Assembly: GCA_030386875.1 (NCBI GenBank) | Contig: CM059571.1 | Location: 21,384,355 to 21,448,354, forward strand | Direction: 5' to 3' | Length of the DNA stretch: 64,000 bases | Source: Morinoia aosen | Lineage: Eukaryota > Arthropoda > Malacostraca > Amphipoda > Talitridae | Part shown: positions 1-12,311 of the stretch, piece by piece | How the letters are laid out: every line of letters starts with the position of its first letter | Numbering within the stretch: the stretch's first letter is position 1 | Program-made: the position numbers and the translations under genes | Notes under the pieces: generated by a model | Database searches by the model: none | The model's input: the letters and a program-made list of their open reading frames with translations, nothing else | Told to the model about the DNA's origin: nothing

Positions 1-2955
1 AGAACGGCAGCCTTCGAAATGAGTGGGTTGTACAGGCACCAACACAGGCCCAGCTTGTGAAAACTTATAACAAATACTGAAATGGCGTTGAGAGAAAGAC
101 GTACAGTGGAAATCTATCATGTGTCAGAAGAGCAGCAAAACAGGTTTATTGAAATAATTACTGCAGATGGTCGTACGATGTCCAAACAAGAGAGACAGAA
201 CTGTGAACTATATATGGTGCATCCATGCAGGAATATACCTGAAGCTGGTTTGAATGATAACTGAAACTACTAAAATTAGCGTCGGGGATGACATGATGAC
301 ACAATTTCTAAAAAAAATATTCAAGTTGTTGTAATACCTCAGCATTTAGTTAGTGTATTTTAGTGTGCTAGCGCTGCATTTCGGAACAAAATTCGTAAAA
401 TTAAGAATTCTAAAATATTGGTTACATGCATGTCTACAGTCTCCTTAAAATTGTCTGATGTCGTCATATGCAGTGTGTTAAACGCCTGATTGAGCACTAA
501 TGGCAGGATAGTTCCAAGCTGAATTCGACAGAATAAATACATTAAAATCACAGATAAAACATTTCCCAATATAAACTTATGAAGCATTTATATTTCCCTT
601 CAATTAGTAAACTGGTTGAGCAAATGAATAACACGAATTACTGCGAAGATGCAACTCGTTTTCCACAACTCTATCGTACATTGTATAGAGAATCTGCACG
701 AGCTCAACAGCATCCCCTAGACGTCACTCATTTCAGATCTCCGAGGGAACGCGAGAGGAGTGAACGCACGAGTTAAAAACAAATCCCACAGACCATCTGG
801 GCACGCTCCGTCTTACGCAAAGGAATATGAAGGCAGTGTCACAAATGAAGGCAGCGTTACACATACCGAAATACGGAGACAGTGTGGACTTGACAGCTGA
901 ATCAAGGCGCTAATTTGGAGTCGCGCATTTTCTCAGCATCTCATTCAACGCCTGAGGCAAACAAAGCACCTCAGGGCTTCGAGATCCCTGCTCTCTCAGC
1001 GAGGCTTCTTGAGGTTTCTGTCTACCACTTCGATTGACAATGCTCGCGGGATGAACTAAAAATGGAATGATAAAAAAGGGTGACGTTGTTTTAGAAATTC
1101 AAATGAGATGTTCCAGAAACGCGTCAAACACTGTAAAAACTGTTAGAGTTTGTACGCGGAGTATAATGGATGCCTTACTGCAAGAGATCACAGCTTCGGA
1201 GTGCGAGACGATCTTGTGACACGTTAACAACCACTTAATCAACAAAATAAACTGTTACTCGACTACACTGAGAGGAAACGTCTTCGATAAAGTTTCAGTC
1301 ATAAATTTTTAACCTTTTTTAGGATTATAGTTACGTGCATCAGAAATTCTTCGTAGTATTTTCCAAATGTTAGATAAGAAATGTTCTACCAAAGCTACCC
1401 GTCATAAATATTCCGGCGCTGCTAGTCCTTCCTCCATTTATCTTAGGCAGTTTCTTGCTCTAATTGAGGACATTCAAAAGTCATCAGTGATCCATAAGAA
1501 AAAGGCCCATTTTACGGGAGATTTGAGCAACAGAGCTGCGCTCTGCTGTGTCCTTTCGGGAAGCATGTAAATAAACAGCTCATTTTTTATTCCTATTCTT
1601 GTGAAGCACAGAAAGATTATGTACTATGTAGGCAATAATTTTACATTCAAACTTAATTATTCGCAGTATTTATAATTCTACCAAACTTAGCAAGGAACTA
1701 AAGAAAGTTTTTCCCAGTTCTCAAATTTTATGATATGCATACCTGAGTATGCGTACACCTTCATACTTGGAAACACCTTGAAACATTGCCATAATACAGC
1801 AAATACAATTCAACATATTGCCGCAGCACATTCTAGATTTCCTCAATCCAGTTTCTTACTTTGGTTTATTTTTGAGAGTGCGTTTAACTAATCGAGTTCT
1901 TGGTGTATTGTTTCTTCTTTGTCTGCATCTCTTACGGAAGTATAAAATGCTCGTTACGTTCGTTACAGAGCTGTCAGTGCGCTGCGTAGTTTCGCATGTG
2001 AGGGAGCTTTATGAAGGACCGCTTAGTCATTTTCTATGGCCTCAAGAATCATTCCAAGCCCACAGATTCTCTACCAATGCTAATGAAAGCGTTTCATCAA
2101 AGCGTTCTTACTCTTAGAGAAAATATTAATGATTAGCTCAGCAATGTTAAACAGAATATTAAAAAACGTAGAATTGTACAAAGCATTTTGTTATGATTAC
2201 TTTTTACTGAATAATGTAAAAATATTCCCTATTGTGCAGAATACCTGCATTGTAGCTTTGAGGACTAAAATTAAGGTAACTTTAAACACGGCCCAGGCGA
2301 AAGCTAAATCAATATGCAAAATTTAATTCCTTGAATTAATTAACTTAATGGTAATTGAAAGGAATTAAATAAAACAATTTGGGAGAAAATATTAAAGTAA
2401 TATTTAAAGTCACTCATATCACACCGCTCCTCTGATTAGCACAATTGTAACGCACTAGAACCGACTCTCCTTTTCCGCTACTAACTTGCGTGGAAGCTCT
2501 TCCTAGTCCCGCAGTTCTTCATCAGATCCCGCAGAGTAATCATCTTATCTGCTTACCCCGGAATCGACTCTACTTCCGGTTAAATGGTCGGCACTTCGCT
2601 GGGACGCTGGTCCTCAGTTGTCGCCGAATGTGCCAAGCACATTCTAATTGACAAGATTACTCCTCCATCTGGAAGTTCCGCTGGACCTCACTTGTGTCTA
2701 CGCGTGCCTCTACGAGTCCACTCGACCAAGAGGATAATTCCGTTATTTACTTCTACACCGTAACTTCAACCGTTATGGAAATGTACGACTAAACCCCAGC
2801 GCTGGAAGGACGGACGGACCGGCAGCCGGCATCTCGGAGCGGACGGCAACACCCAGACGTCACTCGGAGGTTGGTCTGGTGCATAGTTGCAAGTGGGCTG
2901 TTCGGGGACGGTGTGAACTTTAGGGTGACTGCTTCCCATGTTAAATTCTAAATCC
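1..2955. other. Unassigned sequence, AT-rich, with a GC-richer block at about 2440-2945
   Basis: I see no recognisable gene here. Short open frames, such as 60 codons at 82-264 and 99 codons at 1818-2117, match no family I know and have ordinary chance length. The stretch from about 2440 to 2945 is clearly richer in G+C and CpG (for example GGACGGACGGACCGGCAGCC near 2810). It lies directly against the 27-bp array. It could be a remnant of a retrotransposon terminal repeat or a regulatory region, but nothing in it proves either. Confidence 0.5.
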
Positions 2956-2957
2956 GC

Positions 2958-4590
2958 ACTATAAACTTACCTTGTCGTTCGACGTCTATAAACTTACCTT
3001 GTCGTTCGACGTCTATAAACTTGCCTTGTCGTTCGACGTCTATAAACTTGCCTTGTCGTTCGACGTCTATAAACTTGCCTTGTCGTTCGACGTCTATAAA
3101 CTTGCCTTGTCGTTCGACGTCTATAAACTTGCCTTGTCGTTCGACGTCTATAAACTTGCCTTGTCGTTCGACGACTATAAACTTGCCTTGTCGTTCGACG
3201 TCTATAAACTTGCCTTGTCGTTCGACGTCTATAAACTTGCCTTGTCGTTCGACGTCTATAAACTTGCCTTGTCGTTCGACGTCTATAAACTTGCCTTGTC
3301 GTTCGACGTCTATAAACTTGCCTTGTCGTTCGACGTCTATAAACTTGCCTTGTCGTTCGACGTCTATAAACTTGCCTTGTCGTTCGACGTCTATAAACTT
3401 GCCTTGTCGTTCGACGTCTATAAACTTGCCTTGTCGTTCGACGTCTATAAACTTGCCTTGTCGTTCGACGTCTATAAACTTGCCTTGTCGTTCGACGTCT
3501 ATAAACTTGCCTTGTCGTTCGACGTCTATAAACTTGCCTTGTCGTTCGACGTCTATAAACTTGCCTTGTCGTTCGACGTCTATAAACTTGCCTTGTCGTT
3601 CGACGTCTATAAACTTGCCTTTTCGTTCGACGTCTATAAACTTGCCTTGTCGTTCGACGTCTATAAACTTGCCTTGTTGTTCGACGTCTATAAACTTGCC
3701 TTGTCGTTCGACGTCTATAAACTTGCCTTGTCGTTCGACGTCTATAAACTTGCCTTATCGTTCGACGTCTATAAACTTGCCTTGTCGTTCGACGTCTATA
3801 AACTTGCCTTGTCGTTCGACGTCAATAAACTTGCCTTGTCGTTCGACGTCTATAAATTGCCTTGTCGTTCGACGTCTATAAACTTGCCTTGTCGTTCGAC
3901 GTCTATAAACTTGCCTTGTCGTTCGACGTCTATAAACTTGCCTTGTCGTTCGACGTCTATAAACTTGCCTTGTCGTTCGACGTCTATAAACTTGCCTTGT
4001 CGTTCGACGTCTATAAACTTGCCTTGTCGTTCGACGTCTATAAACTTGCCTTGTCGTTCGACGTCTATAAACTTGCCTTGTCGTTCGACGTCTATAAACT
4101 TGCCTTGTCGTTCGACGTTTATAAACTTGCCTTGTCGTTCGACGTTTATAAACTTGCCTTGTCGTTCGACGTCTATAAACTCGCCTTGTCGTTCGACGCC
4201 TATAAACTTGCCTTGTCGTTCGACGTCTATAAACTCGCCTTGTCGTTCGACGTCTATAAACTCGCCTTGTCGTTCGACGTCTATAAACTTGCCTTGTCGT
4301 TCGACGTCTATAAACTTGCCTTGTCGTTCGACGTCTATAAACTTGCCTTGTCGTTCGACGTCTATAAACTCGCCTTGTCGTTCGATGTCTATAAACTTGC
4401 CTTGTCGTTCGATGTCTATAAACTTGCCTTGTCGTTCGACGTCTATAAACTTATCTTGTCGTTCGACGTCTATAAACTTATCTTGTCGTTCGACGTCTAT
4501 AAACTTATCGTGTCGTTCGACGTCTATAAACTTATCTTGTCGTTCGACGTCTATAAACTTACCTTGTCATTCGACGTCTATAAACTTTAA
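2958..4590. repeat. 27-bp tandem repeat (minisatellite), about 60 copies
   Basis: The unit reads CTTGCCTTGTCG followed by TTCGACGTCTATAAA and repeats head to tail about 60 times with very few changes. The unit carries three CpGs and an AatII-type GACGTC palindrome. Both edges carry the same variant (CTTACC or CTTATC instead of CTTGCC), and variants cluster near the 3' side, as expected when unequal exchange homogenises the middle of an array. One unit near 3855 lacks one base. Because 27 is a multiple of three, the array reads open in two forward frames (SFDVYKLAL and PCRSTSINL per unit) and also in reverse frames; this is a by-product of the unit length and not evidence of a protein. Beyond 4590 a decayed edge repeats AAACTTT and TTGGTGGT twice, up to about 4655. 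Confidence 0.97.
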
Positions 4591-4655
4591 AACTTTGGTG
4601 GTAAACATTTTGAAACCTTGTAAACTATAAACTTTAAACTTTGGTGGTGACGCTA

Positions 4656-5554
4656 TTTCAATTGTACTATGGATGTTCTCTGGAAGCTCCATTGACGGTT
4701 CGCGTTTTCATGCCTTTGCAGGATGGACAATGCCCGGACAGGATCTCGGACACTGTATTGAACTGCTCACGGTTCCAGAAGCTCGTCCTGTTCCTGTACC
4801 CTGTGTCCGTTACAGCTGTTTACGTGTCCGTTCCAAATCTCTTTCCTGAGTAAACCTTGAATGTCGATTGAACTTGATTTTTACCCCTTTTTATAGCTAA
4901 TCTCACTGAAAATTGTACACCTATAAACTTGAAATGTAAAACTATTTAAAGGTTTGCAATTTGATAATCGGGGTTGTGTAATCTGGAAACTTTCTATCCT
5001 GTAAACATTGGGTTCTTTTTTCGAACTTTTCAATATTTGAAACAAAACAAGACAGCTGTTGCTGCAGCACAGGTTGAGACACCACTATCTGCTGGGGACA
5101 TAGAACGAGCCAGTCCGAAAGTTGCGTTGGTACTCCGACATTCCGAAAATGGCCTAGGAGATAAGTAAATCATTAATTAAATAATGAGAGTAAGCCATTA
5201 ATACAGTGGAAACATCAACAAATGAAATACAGTAACAAATTTGCCAAAAATCGGCACACAACCCGCATAATTAAGCTGCGTGAAACAGAACAGGGTTCGA
5301 ACTAAGCCAAGTCAAGAATTTAAATTGAGAGAGTGGAACCCTTGTAAAGATGAAAAGATACTTGAGGTGACTGAGGAGACACTCACCGCACAGCACAGCT
5401 AGACAGGAGACAGCAAGCAAAAGGTTGATCTGCCCATGAAAATTATGAGAGGAAACCTATTTCTCTATTTTAACTATTCCAAGCCCCGAGACAGACTTCA
5501 ATTTCACCCAATGGAGGATATCACCAGTCATTGTATAATGTGAACCATCTATCA
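4656..5554. other. Unassigned sequence
   Basis: AT-rich sequence with open frames of 64-70 codons that match no family I know. I see no transposon ends or repeats here. Confidence 0.4.
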
Positions 5555-5760
5555 AAAAAAAAAAAAGATCTTTCATACCAATCAAGCCTGATACACATCA
5601 TCTTGTACGTTGATTTTTCAAATGCCTTATACTCTGGTCAAGCCGGTACCTATTTCCGACACCTGAGTAGGGAATAGTGGCTGAGTTTCCTTTTTCCCAA
5701 TGGAGAGAATCACCGAGTGTCACTGCCGGGATTCGAACTGACGAAAATACCTCGTCTGAA
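5555..5760 (-). mobile_element. tRNA-derived SINE, copy 3 (5' truncated)
   Basis: Read on the minus strand, this has a Pol III B-box-like GTTCGAATCCC (plus-strand GGGATTCGAAC near 5731). It then shares its whole body with the SINE copies at 17.8 and 42.2 kb: GGTGATT, a run of TTGGGxAAAAGGAAA, the phrase CGGAAATRGRTACCGGCT, GGCATTTGAAAAA, TACAAGATGAT and TTGATTGGxATRAAA. It ends in a T-rich tail, seen as 12 A's on the plus strand near 5556. The A box is not visible, so the copy appears 5' truncated. The shared 3' end may be borrowed from a partner LINE, which is inference. Confidence 0.8.
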
Positions 5761-8700
5761 TATTCGATACATGTAGAAGTTGACTAATAGTTAACATTCA
5801 CACTAACTAAACGGTAGTTCCAAAACAGAATTCGGGAAGAACAGGGAAACCCTCAGACCAGGTCAGCGACAGTGCCGACGCAAACGTGTGCGCTGCGGCC
5901 ACTGAAGCTGTCGCATCTGCCGGTCGTACTGTCTCACCGCCTGTGTTAATTAGGAGGCCCACAGACGATCAATTTAATTGTCAATATTCATTATTGACAA
6001 TTATTTTAGCAATAAAATTGGTCGTCTATGGGCCGCTTCAGAGTTTAGGTCATCTTCTGCCTACTGAAGTGGAGTTGTAACAGTCAACTGCACAGACGCA
6101 TAACACTTTATATTCCCTTTCTAATTAGTCGAGTATGAAAGCATGAGTTGGGATAACTTCAATGGATAACTTATAGTTGTGAGACTAAATGAATGTCAGT
6201 TATCAGACATTCTTGAGTTAGTTGCCGAACTAGATGACTGAAATTCTCCAAAATAGCAATGCTTTTTTTACAAGCACATACTAAAATATTATTAAATTAT
6301 AGTTTATGTAAGTCAAATGCAGGTATCAAATTACCAAATTGATTCGATAGTTCATACGTTGCCGTATTTTTATATGTTATGGTCAGCGTACGAGTTTTTT
6401 ATGGCGCGGTGGACTTTCTCAGTAGCCAAGTTCTTAACGTCATGTACTGGAGATACAGCAAGGAGTTGTAATGATTTCCATTTACTACGCTAAATTAAAT
6501 GCTTGTGTACTCTTTCATTCCTAAGATTGAAAGTATGAGGATGATTTCAAGGATGGATAACTATCCTTTGGAAGCTAATCATCTATCTTAGGATATTCAA
6601 ATCCTATACAGGAGTATCACATGTGTCATGTCATGCATAAAATGATAAAATGATCAGATTCATGATTTTAATCATTTAAGTAATAATTGACCTATGACAT
6701 GGGATAATCCAGATATTTTCTGTTGGTTGTATTGAACAGCTTATGTTAATATTTTGGAAATTTGAAACTCTTTTTCTTAAATCTTTTTGCAAAGAATAAT
6801 AAAAAAAGTGAATTTTGCAATAATTTTTCACCACCATAACTGGTTCCAGAAAAAAAAATCCCGTAAATATTGTAGAAGTCTTCAAAATTCTACACCTAAT
6901 GATGATAAAACAAATGAATACCATACCTATTTTTATTAAATTAGAAATTTTCGAACATATGACATTCCACTAGATATATTCAAGCTCATATTTACATTCT
7001 AAGTTAGTGCGCTCAGTTCCTACAAATCTATGCTATGTACACCAGTATTTTAGAAAATAATAAGGTCAAAAGATTGTATTTCTTCTAATCAATGCGATGA
7101 AATGCTTTGAAGTATGTTTCTTCCTCTTATTGCGTGAGTTTTCCTACGCTGAGTCCAAGATTTCAATCTTATAGAATCACATTCACAACTCTATAACGAG
7201 AAAAAGTTTAAAATTTTTCTTCAGAAATAAAGAATTATGCAGCAAAATGAGTCACTAGTTGAGAATAGAAGATAGGCATAAAAACAAAAGAGTTTTTTGT
7301 CAAATTAAATTAATCAATTATGCATAATAATTGGCCAATGGCGTCAAAATGACAGCATGAAACCTAAGCACACTAAGAAAAGATTTCATGCTCTCATGCT
7401 CTAATATTAATTATAGTTTAAAAAGAGCACCCTATACGAACATCATTGAAAAATCACTAGGCGCTCAATAAAACTAGTGATATTCCTACCCAAACTTGTT
7501 TTTGCTATATTATTTCCAACATGCCATACGCTCTTAAATAAATTTTGCAAGTTTTTAAAAATACGGTGTTACAATAATGTAGTGTAAGCCAGTCGTTATC
7601 TCGAATTTTATTCTACGGAAGAATCATAAAGTCTTTAGTGATGGTTCTGATGAAAAAGAGAACTTTCTGACGATAAAAGCCAGCCTTAAGAAAAAACAGT
7701 GAAAGGGAATCGACCTTGTTGTAATCCGTTGTAATCGACCTTGTTTCAGTCGTCCCTCCCCCTCACTCTAAATTAAAGGTGTACCATGAAATCGGCAAAT
7801 GTTAGCGAAGAATGAACACAGTTGTTGAATAGTATGATTGAGGAAAGAGGCGGTGTCAAGTCGTCTTTCTTGAATATTTTCAAGACCTCTTCGGTGTACG
7901 AATCAGACCTGTTTAAACAAATATTACGAACGAGAGTATCGGAAAATTCAAATAAAATTAGAGCACAACGGGAGCTGGGTTTGCTCTCTAAATGGTGCTA
8001 ATCAACTGTGCTCCTCAATCAGGATCAACATATTTGCTCAATTTATCCAAGATCCTTCAGAATAGCGATGCCACTTAACGCATCCATTCGAACGGGCTCA
8101 AACGTGTCTACAGAACCATTAAAATCGGCATATTGTCCCAGAATGTACCGTGCGTCAGTATGAGGGAAGAATTTTCGGGTTAAAATTTCCAACGATACAA
8201 CTAATGAAAACTGTTTTAATAAACTGTATTTATTTTTCTAGTTTTGGAATGACTTTCATTTCATGATCTCTGCCACAACACTAGTTTTTTAGGTAGTCCG
8301 TGAACCAAACCGTCTCTGGAATAATGAATGAAGCTGCAGCCGTGTGATCTCTGGCAGTAAAGATACGTTAATTTTGAAATGATCTTTCATTCGAGAGCGG
8401 AATTGTTTGAGAATTGATAACATTGCCATCATGTCTGGGTTGGAGGGAGAGAACCTTCAACGTCTTCCTTGCGGCTGTTCCTTTCATGCCAAGGTGACAA
8501 AGGTTTCCTGCAGCGTGACCTTCGCCTTGAATTGATCGTCATGTTGAGCGGTAAGAAATAGCTTGCTCGAGTAACAGCTTTAAAGAGCCACAGGCTCTGA
8601 TTTCTTATCCGGGGTACAGTCTCTAGTATAGAAACCGATATCGGCTCCACATCGTCATTGACAAGCTATTCGATACAGCAGATAATATTCTGCAATTCTG

Positions 8701-9390
8701 CAAGGAGGCTTGGAGACTGTTCAATTTTAAGGCTTGATCGTGGGATTTTTCGTCCTTCTGCTTCATGAGTTCTGATTTTCAAGGGAAATTGAAATTGGAA
8801 ATAAGCTCCTATTTCTATTAGACCCCAGGCCTGAAATTTATTCTATTTAACACAAAAAATTAAATTTCGACCACCCAAGCTAACTACTTTCAAATAATGG
8901 ATAAAACAGTAGCTTAAACAGATCACAATTCCTCACAAACGCTTCAAAGGTTGTGAGTTCTAGACTCTTCACTAAGTAGGACCTCGATATCAAAATAATC
9001 ACGATGATAGAAGACAGAGTTGAAATTCACTTGTTTTCTATGTACAAATTAATGAAAGCTCCATTTTCAAGGATTCAACTGCGGTTAAATGAAGCAACGT
9101 TGGAAGTGACGAGTGAGGGTGGCAGCACTCAGGCAACGTACAACAGGAACGACTCGATCAACAAGCAAACTGACGTGCACGCTGCACGAAACAAAGAGAT
9201 TTGAGGCCGAGTCAAAAATGAGGAACAATCTATCCAATGAGCGAAAAAATTCTTCTAACTCTAGAAAAAAAATCAAGCAAGAAAATATCGCAGATAAAGC
9301 TTTGACTCAATAGATAGCATCAAAATAAAGTTCAAGTAATAACAAATGGACTATTAATTAAAATTTTAGCGTGTAATTAAATAAGGATTT
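5761..9390. other. Unassigned AT-rich sequence
   Basis: I see no gene, transposon end or tandem repeat that I can support. Short open frames of up to 82 codons occur on both strands and look like chance. Confidence 0.4.
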
Positions 9391-9447
9391 ATTAAAATTC
9401 ATAAATTCGATTAAAATTTACGAATTCGATTAAAATTTACGAATTCG
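9391..9447. repeat. 19-bp direct repeat, three copies
   Basis: ATTAAAATTTACGAATTCG is repeated three times in tandem. The first copy differs at two positions (CAT for TAC, and A for G). Each unit holds an EcoRI-type GAATTC except the first. Confidence 0.9.
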
Positions 9448-9644
9448 ATTAGCTTTCGAGAAAAAATCTGACAAAAATTCACGCAAAAAAGATTGGATTC
9501 CTAATTCAAATTGCACCATAAAGACTGAAAGCAGAATCGAGATCCGGAGAACACGTAATGACGATCTGGAATTAAAGTGAGTTAAATAATTTAAATTAGA
9601 AAAAATTACTATTATTCAGGACATAATGGTGTAGATTGGGAACA

Positions 9645-10315
9645 AATTTCATATACTATGCATCTATAACCTGAGATATTTTCATATACTACGCTTCCAT
9701 AACCTGAGGTATTTTCATATACTACGCTTCTATTACCTCAGGTATTTTCATATACTACGCTTCTACTACCTCAGGTATTTTCATATACTACGCTTCTATT
9801 ACCTCAGGTATTTTCATATGCTACGCTTCCATAACCTGAGGTATTTTCATATACTACGCTTCTATTACCTCAGGTATTTTCATATACTACGCTTCCATAA
9901 CCTGAGGTATTTTCATATACTACGCTTCTATTACCTCAGGTATTTTCATATACTACGCTTCTATTACCTCAGGTATTTTCATATGCTACACTTCTATAAC
10001 CTGAGGTATTTTCATATACTACGCTTCTATTGCCTCAGGTATTTTCATATATTACGCTTCCATAACCTGAGGTATTTTCATATGCTACGCTTCTATTACC
10101 TCAGGTATTTTCACGTACTTCGCTTCCATAACCTGAGGTATTTTCATATGCTACACTTCTATAACCTGAAGTATTTTCATGTGCTACACTTCTATAGCCT
10201 GAGGTATTTTCATATACTACGCTTCTATAAGCTTAAGTGTTTTCACATACTACGCTTCTATAATCAGAGGTATTTACATGTATTATGCATCTATAACCTG
10301 AGGTATTTCCATATA
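9645..10315. repeat. 33-bp tandem repeat, about 20 copies, two intermixed subtypes
   Basis: The unit is about GGTATTTTCATATACTACG plus CTTCTATTACCTCA. Units fall into two subtypes that differ at linked positions around a palindromic core: ATAACCTGAGGT, often preceded by CC, and ATTACCTCAGGT. CCTGAGG and CCTCAGG are reverse complements of each other. The two subtypes alternate irregularly along the array. The first unit and the last five or so are more diverged. The array reads open for 245 codons only because 33 is a multiple of three, so I do not call a protein. Confidence 0.95.
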
Positions 10316-10411
10316 GCTCAGGTATATAACCTGATACCTATAAGCTATAACCTATCGACAAACGAGCAAGCGAGCGCATCCCACGTCAGACCACATCCGT
10401 CAGGCTCCAGC

Positions 10412-10628
10412 TCAGTCCGGCACACCATAGCTCACCGCTGCGGCAGGCGCCCAGGGCTCCACAGCGCACGGCGAGATGAGCAACATCAGCGGGGAGCTGT
10501 CCATCGTACAGAGCCAGGTTTCGCTGCCTTCAGGTCTCGCAGCAACTCATCCTGACGACTTGATATTGGAGCTCAATAAAGAACAGCTCCTAGGAAAAAC
10601 GAGGAGTAGATTTACCTGTCACGTGTGA
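10412..10628 (+). other. Candidate promoter and first exon (50-codon open frame at 10476-10628)
   Basis: Directly after the 33-bp array the sequence becomes GC- and CpG-rich. An arthropod-type initiator TCAGTC lies at 10412, and an ATG in a good context (GGCGAGATGA) lies 64 bases later at 10476. It opens a 50-codon frame starting MSNISGELSIVQSQ. Possible splice donors (CAGGTTTC and CAGGTCTC) sit inside it near 10516 and 10531. I do not recognise the protein. It could be a true first exon, the edge of a transposon, or chance. No TATA box or downstream promoter element is evident. Confidence 0.2.
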
Positions 10629-11759
10629 GACATGCGAGGGCTCCTGATTACAGGGAGGAACCGCAAGCATGCTGGAGACGCCATCACAGTGCTGGTCAGA
10701 GAGAAGTGCACTGCTCGCGCTAGACGAACCAAACTTCTGAGCACTGTACTTATTCGGTGTACCTGAATGGAGGATGGGGCTCGCCAATTTGCAGTCAAGT
10801 CAAAGGTTTTATTTTCTTTAAGGATTCTTGCCATAAAATCTAAGAACATAAACTTAAGATTTAAGTTTGACGTTACACATAATTCTTAACACAAGCAAAT
10901 ACTTTTTACACCACTCCTGACAGTTTACGTTAATGATGTCTTCATGACTTTGGGCTTCAAAGTTGTTAGAAAATGTTGCCATTTGCAATATAACCAAAGA
11001 TTTTAGGATTGATGGTTACTTTAGTACATTTCTGTTCTTTCTCTTCATGAAATAGTGGAAATACAATCGTACAAATTTCCCTAATTTTTATAAGTGAGGC
11101 ACATTTTAATATACACTGATATGAGCCCTTAAAGACACGTTTAGCAACCAAGATAAAAATTTTCTTAAACATGCGAAATTCCCCACTTACATCGTCATTT
11201 GAATATTCTTCTTCAGTAAATTATATTTTATGAGGTTTTCGAGTTTGAAAGGCTGATTGCTAACGTGCTTATTCGGAGCGTTGCTTGCTAGTTCATTATC
11301 ATGGTCAATCTACAAATCAAACGTGTGCTGCGAGGACGAAATCGACGATTCTCGTAAAATCTAGGATTTTTACGTTAGAATGGACTTCAGTATACATGAT
11401 ATCGAAATTTTTCATCATCACGGTTAAGTATCAAATGATTCAAATTACGGTTATTTAGTCAATCTGATACGTAAAACATATTTAAGCTGCCTTATGCTTT
11501 TTAGTAGGCATTGTAATTATTTCTGTGTATTCCGGCGACGCCGTTTACTTCTTCATAGTGAATGCTCTTCACATGAAATACAAGGATCGTGAAAAATATG
11601 TTGAAATTTTGTAAATGTTTACGTCCTTCTGTAAAGCCCCAGAATATCGGAATAATAAATAAGAGCATATTCACTGAATATTAGTGAATTTTTAGTTTAT
11701 TTAACTGTAACTAAGATTTGATACCAATAAAGAAATTCTATTTGTAAGGTGGGATAATA
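10629..11759. other. Unassigned sequence
   Basis: AT-rich with no supported gene. It may include unrecognisable 5' parts of the piggyBac relic that becomes readable at 11760. Confidence 0.4.
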
Positions 11760-12311
11760 GATGTCACTATTGGAACTAATTATGACACAGTGGAACCTCT
11801 TCAAAACGTGAACCGATATTTGAAGGAATGTAAAGCAAAGGATACGGTTTTACAACCTCATGCCTTCGAAAATTGCGTGGGAGGTGTCGGTAAACATGAT
11901 TGGTGGATTAGCAAATGTGCAACAACAATCAGAGCTAAAAAAGGGTTTTGGCCCATTTACATTTGAATTGTGGACATGACAGAGGTGGCTGCACATATCA
12001 CGTATAACTTGCTATGTAGTGACGGTGAAATCTCAGCCACCAAAAAAGATTTGCTTCAATTTAGATGAGAAATTTGCGGATCAGATTTGACAATTTCTAT
12101 CAACACAGAACAACCTGTCAGGCGGCGCAGCTGTCCAGCACCACCATAAATTCCTCATGATGTTCGTTTCGATTGCAAAAGACACAAAATACAGGAACGA
12201 AGTGAACAAAGGCGATGCCAGAACAAGCCATGCACCGCCAGACCGAAGACGTACGAGTGTTGTTCCAAATACACAGTCCCTATATATGTTACCTGTTTCT
12301 CTAATCATACG
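11760..12311 (+). pseudogene. piggyBac-family transposase, C-terminal relic
   Basis: One frame from 11760 reads as the C-terminal third of a piggyBac-type (DDE_Tnp_1_7) transposase. It runs VTIGTNYDTVEPLQ, then the region GGVGKHDWWISK, then TTIRAKKGFWPIYI, then VDMTEVAAHITYN, and ends in a cysteine-rich tail (EVRF-like DVRFDCKRH, QRRCQNKPC, YECCSKYTVP, CFSNHT) like the zinc-binding domain of the family. piggyBac transposases cut and paste at TTAA. Two TGA codons and one TAA interrupt the frame, and the family's GGVD motif, which holds the third catalytic aspartate, reads GGVG here. The upstream domains are not recognisable. This is therefore a dead relic. The identification rests on motif order and spacing read by eye. 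Confidence 0.8.

Noticed and set aside
2440-2945. An LTR or gene promoter in the GC-rich block before the 27-bp array
   Set aside because: No TG...CA ends, target duplication or second copy is visible in the window, so I only note the composition.
2972-4630. A 552-codon open frame, and overlapping frames of 286 and 242 codons, in the 27-bp array
   Set aside because: The unit is a multiple of three and lacks stops in two forward and two reverse frames, so long frames arise automatically. Variants do not favour synonymous positions, and no start or splice context is seen.
9818-10555. A 245-codon open frame through the 33-bp array
   Set aside because: Same cause: the repeat unit is 33 bases. 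The frame runs past the array into unrelated GC-rich sequence in a different frame from the candidate ATG at 10476.
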